Shown one piece after another: positions 17,986-26,676 of a stretch of DNA of 64,000 bases (position 1 is the first letter of the stretch; each line of letters starts with the position of its first letter). The position numbers and the translations under genes are program-made. Location of the stretch: NCBI GenBank assembly GCA_016841045.1, contig JAENZX010000011.1, positions 1-64,000 on the forward strand, written 5' to 3'. The notes under the pieces are model-generated. The model ran no database searches and was not told where the DNA came from. It saw only the letters and a program-made list of their open reading frames with translations. This DNA is from Thermincola carboxydiphila (lineage in GTDB: Bacteria; Bacillota; Thermincolia; Thermincolales; UBA2595).

Positions 17986-18609
17986 ATGTTCAGTTTGTTT
18001 TTGCCAACAATACCGACATACTTAAAACCTCCATTGTATACGGCTATCTTAGCGTTAACCATGATAATTACTGTACCAAGGAAAGATATTCGCAGACTAA
18101 TTATCTATGCGATAATGTTCGGAGCATTAATGGACTTAATAGCCTTAACATCTGGAAAGTTGCTTGGCGTATATAACTATATCAATTTCTTCCCTTTAGG
18201 CTATTGGGTAGTTCCTTTTTTCTCTCCTATTTCATGGGCAGTATTCTATATAATGTACTTCTATTTCCTACCTAAACCTAAACAATTGATGTATATATAT
18301 GTAGCATCAGGAATTGGATTTAGTACATTCTTCGCTGAGTTACTTTTCAATTCAGGTATTATGGTTATTCATCCAAAACTCTTTTCTGAAACAGTAGATA
18401 AGTTTCTTTATCCTTTGATGGTTTTTCTATTATGGGTTCCATTTAGCACTTGGGGTTTTCTAAAATTGACCAGTCATTTTGAAGGACAAAAACAAGAAAA
18501 GAAGGTATATAAGAAAAAACTAATGAGTTTAGACTTTAACCCCCAACCTGCCAGAAAGATTGAAAAAGATAATAGGAAGGTCAAATTGATTAAACCAAAA
18601 AAATTATGA
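17986..18609 (+). CDS. Polytopic membrane protein, paralog B
   Basis: Up to 207 residues with about five membrane segments. Conserved blocks are VPRKDIRRLIIYAIMFGALMD, YNYINFFPLG, SPISW, YIMYFYFLP, and the tail ARKIEKDNRKVKLIKPKKL. The AGAGAGG site fits the in-frame TTG at 17995 better than the ATG at 17986. Unknown function; the Arg/Lys-rich tail after the last helix should be cytoplasmic by the positive-inside rule. Confidence 0.75.
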   Translation: MFSLFLPTIPTYLKPPLYTAILALTMIITVPRKDIRRLIIYAIMFGALMDLIALTSGKLLGVYNYINFFPLGYWVVPFFSPISWAVFYIMYFYFLPKPKQLMYIYVASGIGFSTFFAELLFNSGIMVIHPKLFSETVDKFLYPLMVFLLWVPFSTWGFLKLTSHFEGQKQEKKVYKKKLMSLDFNPQPARKIEKDNRKVKLIKPKKL

Positions 18610-18655
18610 TGAAGGCGAATGCTTCATCATGTTTGTTAGAGTTTCTTAATTTATT

Positions 18656-19018
18656 TTAGAAACAATTCTGTAATATTTTAACTTCTTCTATCTGGTTATT
18701 TTGGTCCAGGTAAACAGAACATACATCAAACCTGCATTTTGGTGATACATGATGGTGTTTCATCAGATAATACTCTGCCAACTGCCTGAGTTTCTTCTGT
18801 TTCCTGTAATCCACCGCTTCTTCAGCTTCTCCGTACTTCCTGCCCCTTCTGGTCTTAACTTCCACGAAAACTACGGTGTCCTCATCCCTGGCAATTATGT
18901 CAACTTCACCAAACCTGCAGCGAAAGTTGCGTTCAAGTATAGAATATCCCTTCTCCTCCAGGCTCTTTGCTGCTATTTCTTCACCAAGGTTGCCTATTTC
19001 CTTATGGTTGAGTTTCAT
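18656..19018 (-). CDS. yraN: YraN family (UPF0102) endonuclease-like protein
   Basis: 120 residues, full length for the family. It has the restriction-endonuclease-like core FGEVDIIARDEDTVVFVEVKTRRG and the signature AVDYRKQKKLRQLAEYYL. Function unproven in most bacteria. Family members usually lie in an rnhB-yraN-comM neighbourhood. A broken paralog occurs at 19956-20321. Confidence 0.93.
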   Translation of the reverse strand: MKLNHKEIGNLGEEIAAKSLEEKGYSILERNFRCRFGEVDIIARDEDTVVFVEVKTRRGRKYGEAEEAVDYRKQKKLRQLAEYYLMKHHHVSPKCRFDVCSVYLDQNNQIEEVKILQNCF

Positions 19019-19144
19019 CGATCACACCTCAGGACAGTAGTCCGAACTTTTATAAATTGGCCGCAGATGGCACGATTAACGGCCTTCTACTCAAATTGCC
19101 GGATTGAATTTAGAGTATATGGATAACCGTCATTTCATTAGTAT

Positions 19145-19218
19145 ACAAAATATCACCCCGGCACTTTAATGTAATACCAGGATTCGACATACTTCCACTT
19201 TTTACCTCTTTTTACATT
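19145..19218. repeat. Remnant of the comM 5' region, copy 2
   Basis: About 87% identical by eye to 17110-17183, in the same orientation. Read on the minus strand it contains the comM site GGGGTGATATTTTG followed by only a few codon-like bases before similarity ends near 19140, so comM itself is missing here. It marks the boundary of duplication unit 2. Confidence 0.8.
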
Positions 19219-19361
19219 CAAAACATGTTTGTGGGTATTTCACAATTCCCCAAATTGATTTATTTGCTTTAACAATATTCTATAAAACTAATAGACTGAT
19301 TTTACAACAAAAAATTGGGTATCATAAACGTTAGTGAAGTCTGTTGGAGGTAATAACGAAA

Positions 19362-19913
19362 ATGCCAATTAGCTCCATACCTTTCATTTATACAGCAGTA
19401 TTCGCAACAATTCTTGTAAGTACAGTTCCAAAATCAGAAATACGCCGCTTATCGATTTATGGGATTATCTTTGGTGGTGTGTTTGATTTTGTAATTGTTA
19501 CTATTGCGAATTTGACTGGTTCATTTAAATATATCAACTATGAAGCCTTTGGTTTAATGGGAATTCATTTTATCGCACCAATCTCATGGTCGATATTCTT
19601 TATCATGTATTTTTATTTTTTGCCTAAAAAAAATATATACATTTATATATATACAACTATAGGAATTGTTTATAGTATGTTCTTTTGCCAAATGATTACC
19701 AAATTAGGTGTTTTAAAACTGGCTCATGGGATAATAGACTCAATAGTTCCTTTTGTAATATGGTTTCCAGCAGCGACTTGGGGATTTCTTAGGCTAACTA
19801 CTCCCCAACAGCAAGAGAGCAGGATTCCAATAAGTTTTGTACTTTCGCCTCAGTCTGCAAGAAAGATTGAAAAAGAAGATAGAGAGTTCAAAATAAAAAA
19901 GCTTAAAAAATAG
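19362..19913 (+). CDS. Polytopic membrane protein, paralog C
   Basis: 183 residues with about five membrane segments, related to paralogs A and B: VPKSEIRRLSIYGIIFGGVFD, YINYEAFG, APISW, FIMYFYFLP and tail ARKIEKEDREFKIKKLKK. The ATG at 19362 is preceded by TTGGAGG at 11 bases; a TTG at 19344 overlaps that site. More A/T-rich than its surroundings. Function unknown. Confidence 0.73.
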   Translation: MPISSIPFIYTAVFATILVSTVPKSEIRRLSIYGIIFGGVFDFVIVTIANLTGSFKYINYEAFGLMGIHFIAPISWSIFFIMYFYFLPKKNIYIYIYTTIGIVYSMFFCQMITKLGVLKLAHGIIDSIVPFVIWFPAATWGFLRLTTPQQQESRIPISFVLSPQSARKIEKEDREFKIKKLKK

Positions 19914-19955
19914 TACTGAAGTTGAATACTCATTGAGTAATCCTCAACTACTATA

Positions 19956-20321
19956 TTAGAAACAATTTTCCAGTAATTTGATTTCTTCTATGCCGTTGTC
20001 TGGGGTCAGATAAACAGAATACACATCAAACCTGCACTTTTGTGATACAGCGTAGTGTTTAATCAGATAATACTCAGCCAACTGGCGAAATTTCATCTGT
20101 TTTCGGTAGTCCACTGCTTCTTCGGTTTCCCCGTATCTCTTGCCCTTTCTGGTCTTAACCTCAACAAATACAACAGTTTCACCATCCTGAGCAACTATAT
20201 CTATCTCCCCAAACCTGTAGCGGAAATTGCGGTCAAGTATGTATTATGTACCCCTTCTCCTCAAGCTTCTAACGGCAATTTCTTCACCAAAATTGCCTAT
20301 TTCCTTATGGTTGAGTTTCAT
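19956..20321 (-). pseudogene. Second yraN copy with one in-frame stop
   Basis: The minus strand encodes MKLNHKEIGNFGEEIAVRSL, then a TAA at 20244-20246, and continues in frame as YILDRNFRYRFGEIDIVAQD to ENCF and a normal stop. Against the intact copy there is a 4-base gain and a 1-base loss close to the stop, so the reading frame returns. Much of the other divergence looks synonymous or conservative, suggesting selection before inactivation. Confidence 0.85.
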
Positions 20322-20556
20322 AGATTACACCTCAGGGTCTAAGATTTTAAGCTGAGTACTTTAGTAAATTGGCCACGGATGGTACAGATTGACGCGGATA
20401 CTATGGTCAAAAAAAGGTAGCTAATCAAAGTGCGATTTATGAACACCTTAATCAGCTATTTTTTAACACAATTTTTTTATAATTATTTTTTATTATTTAG
20501 AGATCGCTCTATTTTTTTTTCTGAGATTTTGCCTACCTAAAACGACCTGAACCTCA

Positions 20557-21252
20557 CTAATTTACTTTTGTGAATGTAACATCTACAGGTTCAATTGGAT
20601 TCGTATCATCATCGCCATTTGCTACTTTATTAATTTTAAATTCATAGTCACTATCAAACCATATTTTTGCATAATAAAATTTGCCACTTAACTTGTTGGA
20701 ACTAATATCCAAGTCAATGAAATCATACACGTTAGCCTGGTAAATGCTAAATGCTGTAAGATTATTATCTTCGACCCCAAATCTATACCTTGTACTCTCT
20801 CTACTATCATATATAACTTTTAGACTTAAATGATCTCCCTTGATAATCCCGTCTACTGGTATAGGCCATTGACTTTTATCCTTATAAAATATAAATGAAC
20901 CAGTAACAAAGTTCCCATTTTGCTTTAAAATTAATTTGTTACCATCATAATCCCATTTACCAGTAACGTCCCATGTTTTACTTTTGGAAGTATCATCATT
21001 AGATAAATAAATTGTTCTATTGTTTCCATCCCATTGAACCTCCAAGCCTAATGCCTCACTTACAGCTCTAACAGGTAAATATGAAGTTCCATCTACTATA
21101 ATAACTTCTTTATCCACTCGATTTCCATTTAAATACAATTTAATGTCAGATAGATAGGCTTGAACAGGTTTTGTAGAATTAGCTGCATAGGCTATACCAC
21201 CAAAAAGGAAAATAAATACAGACGTAATAATGGTTAGTTTTTTGATTCTCAT
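20557..21252 (-). CDS. Secreted protein with copper amine oxidase N-terminal-like (stalk) domain
   Basis: 231 residues. A signal peptide (about residues 1-23, KKLTIITSVFIFLFGGIAYA) precedes the domain PVQAYLSDIKLYLNGNRVD...DGTSYLPVRAVSEALG, the 'copper amine oxidase N-terminal' stalk domain widespread in Gram-positive secreted proteins. The C-terminal half is beta-rich, beginning WDVTGKWDYDGNKL and possibly lipocalin-like. ATG 21252 is used because AGAGGTGG lies before it. The role is probably extracellular or surface; the substrate is unknown. Confidence 0.82.
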   Translation of the reverse strand: MRIKKLTIITSVFIFLFGGIAYAANSTKPVQAYLSDIKLYLNGNRVDKEVIIVDGTSYLPVRAVSEALGLEVQWDGNNRTIYLSNDDTSKSKTWDVTGKWDYDGNKLILKQNGNFVTGSFIFYKDKSQWPIPVDGIIKGDHLSLKVIYDSRESTRYRFGVEDNNLTAFSIYQANVYDFIDLDISSNKLSGKFYYAKIWFDSDYEFKINKVANGDDDTNPIEPVDVTFTKVN

Positions 21253-21515
21253 TTTTTCCACCTCTTTAGACATTTTTTCAGTGTATCAATTAATTTTTAA
21301 ATTTGGTCTGATTTATCTTCGACGATATTGTAAAATATTCCTTTAAAAATTTCATTTTTCCTATTAATTTAATATTGGGGCTCTTAATAAAACTTTACGC
21401 TTTTGCGGTTGCCTCTATTTTTACGACCCCCTACGCCACTCCTACAGAATCTATTCTCTGTGAACTCCGTGGTTTCTTCTCTTTTCCCCTCACCTGGCAG
21501 CCCACATCTTCCCAT

Positions 21516-21540
21516 AAAAAAAGAAGGCCCCCCGACCTTC
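21516..21540 (-). terminator. Terminator of the TDT-family transporter gene
   Basis: On the minus strand GAAGGTC, loop GGGG, GGCCTTC, then seven T, starting immediately after the stop codon. Confidence 0.88.
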
Positions 21541-21585
21541 TCATTGTCCATTCTCAATTGTCAATTGTCCATTCTCAACTCTATT
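21541..21585. repeat. AATTGACAATGGACAATTG-type short repeat
   Basis: Alternating CAATTGTC and CATTCTCAA words, with a related copy at 57536-57572. Here it supplies the last codons of the transporter gene. Confidence 0.7.
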
Positions 21586-22497
21586 TTTTGGCCAAAGAAA
21601 TCCGATATATCTGATTAACACGTACAAGGTCATGACAGCCCCTGCCAGTTCCTGAAATTTAACGATATACCCCATTGCTGTAACAGCCAGACCAGACTTA
21701 ATTAGAAACCCATTGGTAAGCTTCATCCCAATACCGCTTATTAGCAGTGGAAAAGTAAATCCGGAATAACTGGGATAGAAATCTATTCTTAAAAGTTTAA
21801 ACATCATTATCATAACCGCTACATACATGACCATTGAGGAGACAATCAGAAACCAAACCAAAGCCATGTTTTTAACCATAAAAGAATTCATATATCCTGC
21901 CAGCAAAAGACTTGCAGGTGCCGCAAAAATAGCAAGAGTGGGTAAGGTTTGTTCTGCCATTTCCTGAACTTTCACAACCCGGTAAATAACGATTGGCAAT
22001 AATACCAGGTAGGTTACCAGACCAAACCAAAAAGCCCCCTGACCCACAATGGCAAGCTTATAAGCAGGCCCGGTTACACTGGCTACCACTATCCCGACAT
22101 AAACTATAAACCAGGATGGGAAAACCTGTTTAATCTTAAAGCTAAAGACAAATCTCCGGGTAAACCACAGAATTAATATGACATGCAGTAGGAATCCTAT
22201 TATCCACATTGCAAACGCCAGGGATGGTTGATATGGTTTTAAATAAGTTGACAAAACCATGATGCCCATAGATAGCGCGGGAAATACACTGGCTACCACA
22301 GGATTCTGCAAACTTTTTCCTATCTCCCTGGGATAGACGGCCATTTTTGCCAGCACTAGAACACAAACTAACGCCGACATTAGGCCAAATAGACTGTGAT
22401 AAACTTCACCATAGGATTGTACAAGATTGCCCGCCGCAGCCAATCCCAGCATAAGCCCCACTATCGGTAAAGGATACTTTTCGAAAAATCCCTTCAT
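21541..22497 (-). CDS. TDT/SLAC1-like family transporter
   Basis: 318 residues, about ten hydrophobic segments, consistent with the tellurite-resistance/dicarboxylate transporter (TehA/SLAC1) family. Recognisable features are the N-terminal PLPIVGLMLGLAAAGNL and regularly spaced helices. The substrate cannot be predicted from sequence; family members move anions such as malate, nitrate or sulfite. The last 12 residues (VENGQLTIENGQ) come from an interspersed repeat, so the native C-terminus may have been replaced. Confidence 0.75.
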   Translation of the reverse strand: MKGFFEKYPLPIVGLMLGLAAAGNLVQSYGEVYHSLFGLMSALVCVLVLAKMAVYPREIGKSLQNPVVASVFPALSMGIMVLSTYLKPYQPSLAFAMWIIGFLLHVILILWFTRRFVFSFKIKQVFPSWFIVYVGIVVASVTGPAYKLAIVGQGAFWFGLVTYLVLLPIVIYRVVKVQEMAEQTLPTLAIFAAPASLLLAGYMNSFMVKNMALVWFLIVSSMVMYVAVMIMMFKLLRIDFYPSYSGFTFPLLISGIGMKLTNGFLIKSGLAVTAMGYIVKFQELAGAVMTLYVLIRYIGFLWPKNRVENGQLTIENGQ

Positions 22498-22523
22498 ATA
22501 TAAACGAAACCCCCTCTTAGAAA

Positions 22524-23033
22524 TCAGTCACAGACAATAGTTTCATCTTTTACTTCAATTATGCCGTCTTGGATAAATTCATTTGCAATCCATCTTGCCA
22601 CATTTCCGGTGATACTGATGCAGTGGTTCTTTCGCTCCTGGCTTTTGAAGTCATCACCCGTCCAGGCCCTGGTTATTACTCGGCAGCAGGTTGAGTTGTA
22701 TTCGTTTTTAATATAGTCATGAAGGTCTTTAGCTTTCTGAAACATTTCTTCCTTCATAGGTTCACCCTTAACTCTGCCAAATACCATGCCCAAAGCCATT
22801 TGACCACCCGAAACTGCGCCGCACAGACAGCCTGCTTTACCCATCCCTATAGGAAATCCACCAGCCAGCTTAACTATGTTGTCATCATAAGGCTTTCCCA
22901 GCAGTTCATTCACTGTTTGCACGACAGCTTCACTGCAAAAAAACGTACCGCTTCTAAAAAGTTCTTCTGCATCTGCCTGAACTAAATCAAGAAGTTCATC
23001 CTTGCCGTAATTCTTTGTATTAACCAAATCCAT
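22524..23033 (-). CDS. C_GCAxxG_C_C family protein
   Basis: 169 residues. The family cysteine pattern is visible: FFCSEAVVQ, GMGKAGCLCGAVSGGQMALG, STCCRVITR and NHCISITG. The spacing suggests a redox or metal site, and the family often sits near oxidoreductases, but its function is unproven. The ATG at 23033 has AAGGGAG upstream. It runs toward the transporter gene with a 26-base gap, so the two may form an operon. Confidence 0.88.
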   Translation of the reverse strand: MDLVNTKNYGKDELLDLVQADAEELFRSGTFFCSEAVVQTVNELLGKPYDDNIVKLAGGFPIGMGKAGCLCGAVSGGQMALGMVFGRVKGEPMKEEMFQKAKDLHDYIKNEYNSTCCRVITRAWTGDDFKSQERKNHCISITGNVARWIANEFIQDGIIEVKDETIVCD

Positions 23034-23313
23034 TCTGCAACTCCCTTTCGAGATATTAATAAAAATAAATTCCAGTGTTATTATAATTTAGGCAGTTCGA
23101 TTTTTCCAACTAAGAATTTTTATCGGCCAGCTTGTTTTAATAAAAAAGATTGATAAGATATGGAGAAATAAAAAATCCCCCTAATCTTTTCTCTGCGTCT
23201 CCGTTCCCTGCTCTGCTTTAAGGTTCTGTCCTTTTCTTTTTTCGCCGCCATCACACCCCATAAATACATGAGGCATACACCCAGAATTTTTATATCTCGT
23301 CTTACAGAAAAGT

Positions 23314-23603
23314 CCGGGAATTCGGTGGGGCGTTGCGCAGGATTTTCCTTGCACCGGCGTCGTGAGGAATCTTACCGAAGTCTCCGCTAAGCGAAGTTAA
23401 AGACCGGAGAAGGATGGCGGAGCCGCCCCTGAAGCAGCTGCGAATCTGTAAGCCGCTTCAACGGCTTACAGATTCGGCGTCCTCCTTGCGAGGAGACGCT
23501 GAATTGGGCGGTTTAGTCTTTAACTTCGCCAGGAGCAAGGTTAGATTCCTCCGACGCAGGTGCGGAAAATCAGTGCAATGCCTCACCGGATTCCCCGGCC
23601 CGG
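23314..23603. repeat. Large imperfect palindrome (about 290 bp)
   Basis: The two roughly 90-base arms match in inverted orientation (about 75% by eye). They include a 14-base perfect pair (23391-23404 with 23516-23529) and are centred on a 15-bp perfect hairpin, 23441-23455 with 23462-23476, loop of 6. Smaller hairpins sit between (GCGTCC...GGAGACGC, GGCGGAGCCGCC). It is GC-rich in contrast to its A/T-rich flanks. No convincing coding content. Confidence 0.85.
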
Positions 23604-23618
23604 ATTCTCGCGAGGATA

Positions 23619-23660
23619 AAAAAAGAGGGCCCCATGTAGTTTATGGGAACCCCCTTCATA
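23619..23660 (-). terminator. nuo operon terminator
   Basis: The minus strand downstream of nuoN forms AGGGGGTTCCCAT paired with ATGGGGCCCTCT (some G-T pairs), followed by TTTTTTT. Confidence 0.8.
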
Positions 23661-23689
23661 AATTTGATTGGTTTTATAATAAAGATTGG

Positions 23690-25126
23690 TTAAAACGGCA
23701 GCAGCGATTTTGCTGCAAGTTGAGACAGAACTGATAATGGCTCTGGCCATACACCAAGGAACACTGTTACTGCCATAGCAACAATCAGTGTAGCCTTTGC
23801 ACCGGCAGGTACGATAATTGGTGCATCATCAGTCGGATCAGCCATATACATAACTTTTGCTACATTGAGATAGTAGTAAACGGATGCCATACTCATAACG
23901 AGACCGGTAACAACCAGCCAGAGATAGCCTTCGTTTACAATTGAAGAGAAAAGGTAAAGCTTACCGGCAAAGCCTGCAAGAGGCGGAATACCGGCCATTG
24001 ACAGGAGGCATAAAGTAAGAACAGCAGCCATCAGCGGTGAGCGCTGAGCAAGACCTGCATAGTCCTTAATTTCATCACTTCCTGTACTAGCTGAGAAATT
24101 CATAACAACTGTAAAAGCTCCAATTGTTGCAAATACATAGATCATGGCGTAAAAAGCAACACCTTTAACCCCTGCAGTACTGGCTGCAATAACTCCAGTC
24201 ATGATGTAACCCGCCTGAGCGACACTGGAGTATGCCAGCATCCTCTTGATGTTAGTCTGAGGAATAGCTACAAGGTTACCTACAACAATGGTCAGTGCCG
24301 CTAATCCTGCAAACAACAGCTTCCAGTAAGGACTAAAAGCCGGGAAAGCTACCATAAACAACCGTAACAGAACAGCAAAAGCTGCTGCTTTTGAACCTAC
24401 GGCAAGGAATGCTGTTACTGGTGTAGGCGCACCTTCGTATACATCAGGTGACCACATCTGAAAAGGTACTGCAGAAATCTTGAAACCAAGCCCTGCAATA
24501 ACAAAGACAAGGCCAACTAACAGAGCAGGAGGCATACCGTTTAATGCCTTAACCTGGGTAGCAACATCAGTTATGATTGTGGTTCCTGTCAAACCGTAAA
24601 CAAGACTTAAACCATAGAGCAGGATACCTGATGACATGGCACCAAGTATAAGGTACTTAACCCCTGCTTCAACTGACTTGCTGTCCCCCTTCTTGAATCC
24701 GGTTAGAATATAGAAGGCAATTGTCATCAATTCGAGTCCAAGGTATAAGGTGACGAAGTCTCCGGCAGATGCAAGAATCATCATACCCAGAGCGGCAAAA
24801 ACCATCATTACAAAGAACTCTCCGTAATGGCTTCCCATCTTCCTCACGTACAGCGTTGCTGAAAGTGTAACCAATATAGCAGCAATTAGGAACAATTGCT
24901 TAAAAAATACCGCGAAGTCATCAATGAAGTACATTCCGTCCAATATTTGCGCATTGACTCCGTAGAATCCAAAACTAAGAAAAAGTATCCCTGTCAGACC
25001 TATACTAACAAGATAACCTAAGCCATATTTCTGCTCCTTGGGAACAATTAGTCCTATAACCAGGACTGCCATTGCCAGAAGAGCGGTAAAGATTTCAATG
25101 TTAAGCATCGTAAGATCAAAATTCAT
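23690..25126 (-). CDS. nuoN: NADH-quinone oxidoreductase subunit N-like antiporter subunit
   Basis: 478 residues, about 14 membrane helices; one of three Mrp-antiporter-like proton channels in the complex I membrane arm. Helix 7-8 motif GAPTPVTAFLAVGSKAAAFAVLLR has the central lysine, and FVTLYLGLELMTIAFYIL carries the conserved helix-5 glutamate. Its ATG overlaps the nuoM stop by one base. It is the last gene of the eleven-gene operon. Confidence 0.96.
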   Translation of the reverse strand: MNFDLTMLNIEIFTALLAMAVLVIGLIVPKEQKYGLGYLVSIGLTGILFLSFGFYGVNAQILDGMYFIDDFAVFFKQLFLIAAILVTLSATLYVRKMGSHYGEFFVMMVFAALGMMILASAGDFVTLYLGLELMTIAFYILTGFKKGDSKSVEAGVKYLILGAMSSGILLYGLSLVYGLTGTTIITDVATQVKALNGMPPALLVGLVFVIAGLGFKISAVPFQMWSPDVYEGAPTPVTAFLAVGSKAAAFAVLLRLFMVAFPAFSPYWKLLFAGLAALTIVVGNLVAIPQTNIKRMLAYSSVAQAGYIMTGVIAASTAGVKGVAFYAMIYVFATIGAFTVVMNFSASTGSDEIKDYAGLAQRSPLMAAVLTLCLLSMAGIPPLAGFAGKLYLFSSIVNEGYLWLVVTGLVMSMASVYYYLNVAKVMYMADPTDDAPIIVPAGAKATLIVAMAVTVFLGVWPEPLSVLSQLAAKSLLPF

Positions 25127-26676
25127 TACAGGTTCCCTCCTATCTGACCGGCAGCTGCAGTTGTGGCCTGAACCATCTTAGCCGCAATAGGCTGAATTCC
25201 GGAGTTTACCATGTCCATTAGGAAGGAGGGGAATACTCCAAATCCTACAATAAAAATAACCAAAACCACTACCGGAATCATGTATGAACCTTTAAGATCC
25301 TGGACATGATCCCATTCTTCCTTACGTGGTCCGAATAGTACATTAGCAACCATTCTCAATACATAAACCGCACCAAGGACAACACCTGTCAAAGCAATGA
25401 TAGCCGGTATCATAAGAGAAGGTTCCTTAAAAGCCCCAACAAAGGTAGTAAATTCAGGAACAAAGCTTACTAATCCAGGCAGACCGGCGGAAGCCATGGC
25501 AGCGATAATAAAAGCTGTTGCTGCTCTTGGCATCTGATGAGCCAAGCCGCCAAGATCAGGAATATACCTTGACTTGGTAACTCCATAGATGTAACCAACC
25601 ATGGAGAAGAAGAGGGCTGACATTACACCGTGTGCAAACATGTTAGCAACTGCACCGTTAAGACCAATAATGTTCATGGATGCAACACCTATGAGCACAA
25701 AGCCCATGTGGCTAACACTGGAGTAACCGACAACGTACTTCATATCCTTCTGAGCAAAGCAGATAAGTCCGGCATAAACTACGTTTGCAACAGCAAAAAT
25801 AGCTATCCAGGGAGCCCACCACTTAGCACCCAATGGTAAAATAAACAGACCGATACGGATTAAACCGTAACCACCAATTTTCTTCAGTACCCCTGCGTGA
25901 ATCATTGATACTGCAGTCGGCGCCCCGGCGTATCCGTCTGGTGACCATGAATGGAATGGGAACATTGAAAGCAGACAGGTGAAGCCAAATGCCATCATAC
26001 CGAAGAGAATTATCTGCATTTGTTCACTAAACTGCACTGTTGCCAGTTTGGCTATATCGAAGGTTGGGTAGCCTAAAGCATCCGCTCCCTGCATATACAT
26101 CCAAATCATAGCTGCCAGCAGAAAGGCACTTCCTATAAGGAGGTAAATGGTCAGCTTCATACCGGCGTATTCCTTGGTAACATCTTTGGTCTTACTGCCG
26201 CTACCCCAGATTATAACCATGATATAGATGGGGATAACAACAACTTCATAGAAGAGGAAGAAGATAAACAGGTCTCTTGCTATAAATGTTCCTATAACTC
26301 CTGCGATAAGTATCAAAAGCAGGATATAGAACTCTTTTGCACGCTTCTCAACACTCCATGATTTGGAGTACACAGATGTGAAGCCAATTATGGTGGTGAG
26401 TAACAGCATTGGAAGGCTGAAGCCGTCTACACCAAGAGAGTAAACCACACCAAGGTCAGTTACCCACGGAATGCTTTCTGTGAAGGCAAAGCCTCCTGTT
26501 GCCAGATTGGTGGTGTAATAAATGTAGTATGCAATAATTGTCAGTACTAGAGAGAAGAAGGTAGTAACCCCGGCAACTGCTTTAATAATCCCGGTCTCTT
26601 CTTTTGGAATGAAAACACTTATTAGAGCTCCGATTACCGGCGCCAGCAATATAAATGTTAATACTGGAAAATCCAT
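25126..26676 (-). CDS. nuoM: NADH-quinone oxidoreductase subunit M
   Basis: 516 residues, about 14 helices, proton-channel subunit of the membrane arm. FIFFLFYEVVVIPIYIMVIIW has the conserved helix-5 glutamate, and GAPTAVSMIHAGVLKKIGGYGLIR has the helix-7 histidine and lysines; YSSVSHMGFVLIG is also typical. One-base overlaps with nuoL and nuoN indicate translational coupling. Confidence 0.97.
   Translation of the reverse strand: MDFPVLTFILLAPVIGALISVFIPKEETGIIKAVAGVTTFFSLVLTIIAYYIYYTTNLATGGFAFTESIPWVTDLGVVYSLGVDGFSLPMLLLTTIIGFTSVYSKSWSVEKRAKEFYILLLILIAGVIGTFIARDLFIFFLFYEVVVIPIYIMVIIWGSGSKTKDVTKEYAGMKLTIYLLIGSAFLLAAMIWMYMQGADALGYPTFDIAKLATVQFSEQMQIILFGMMAFGFTCLLSMFPFHSWSPDGYAGAPTAVSMIHAGVLKKIGGYGLIRIGLFILPLGAKWWAPWIAIFAVANVVYAGLICFAQKDMKYVVGYSSVSHMGFVLIGVASMNIIGLNGAVANMFAHGVMSALFFSMVGYIYGVTKSRYIPDLGGLAHQMPRAATAFIIAAMASAGLPGLVSFVPEFTTFVGAFKEPSLMIPAIIALTGVVLGAVYVLRMVANVLFGPRKEEWDHVQDLKGSYMIPVVVLVIFIVGFGVFPSFLMDMVNSGIQPIAAKMVQATTAAAGQIGGNL

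Noticed and set aside
18749-20342. Plus-strand ORFs opposite yraN and its pseudogene
   Set aside because: Both are shadows of the yraN reading frame; their similarity to each other only reflects the duplication.
23414-23734. A 106-codon plus-strand ORF across the palindrome
   Set aside because: It arises from GC-rich inverted-repeat sequence, has no start signal, and its product resembles no protein; it also crosses the nuo terminator.
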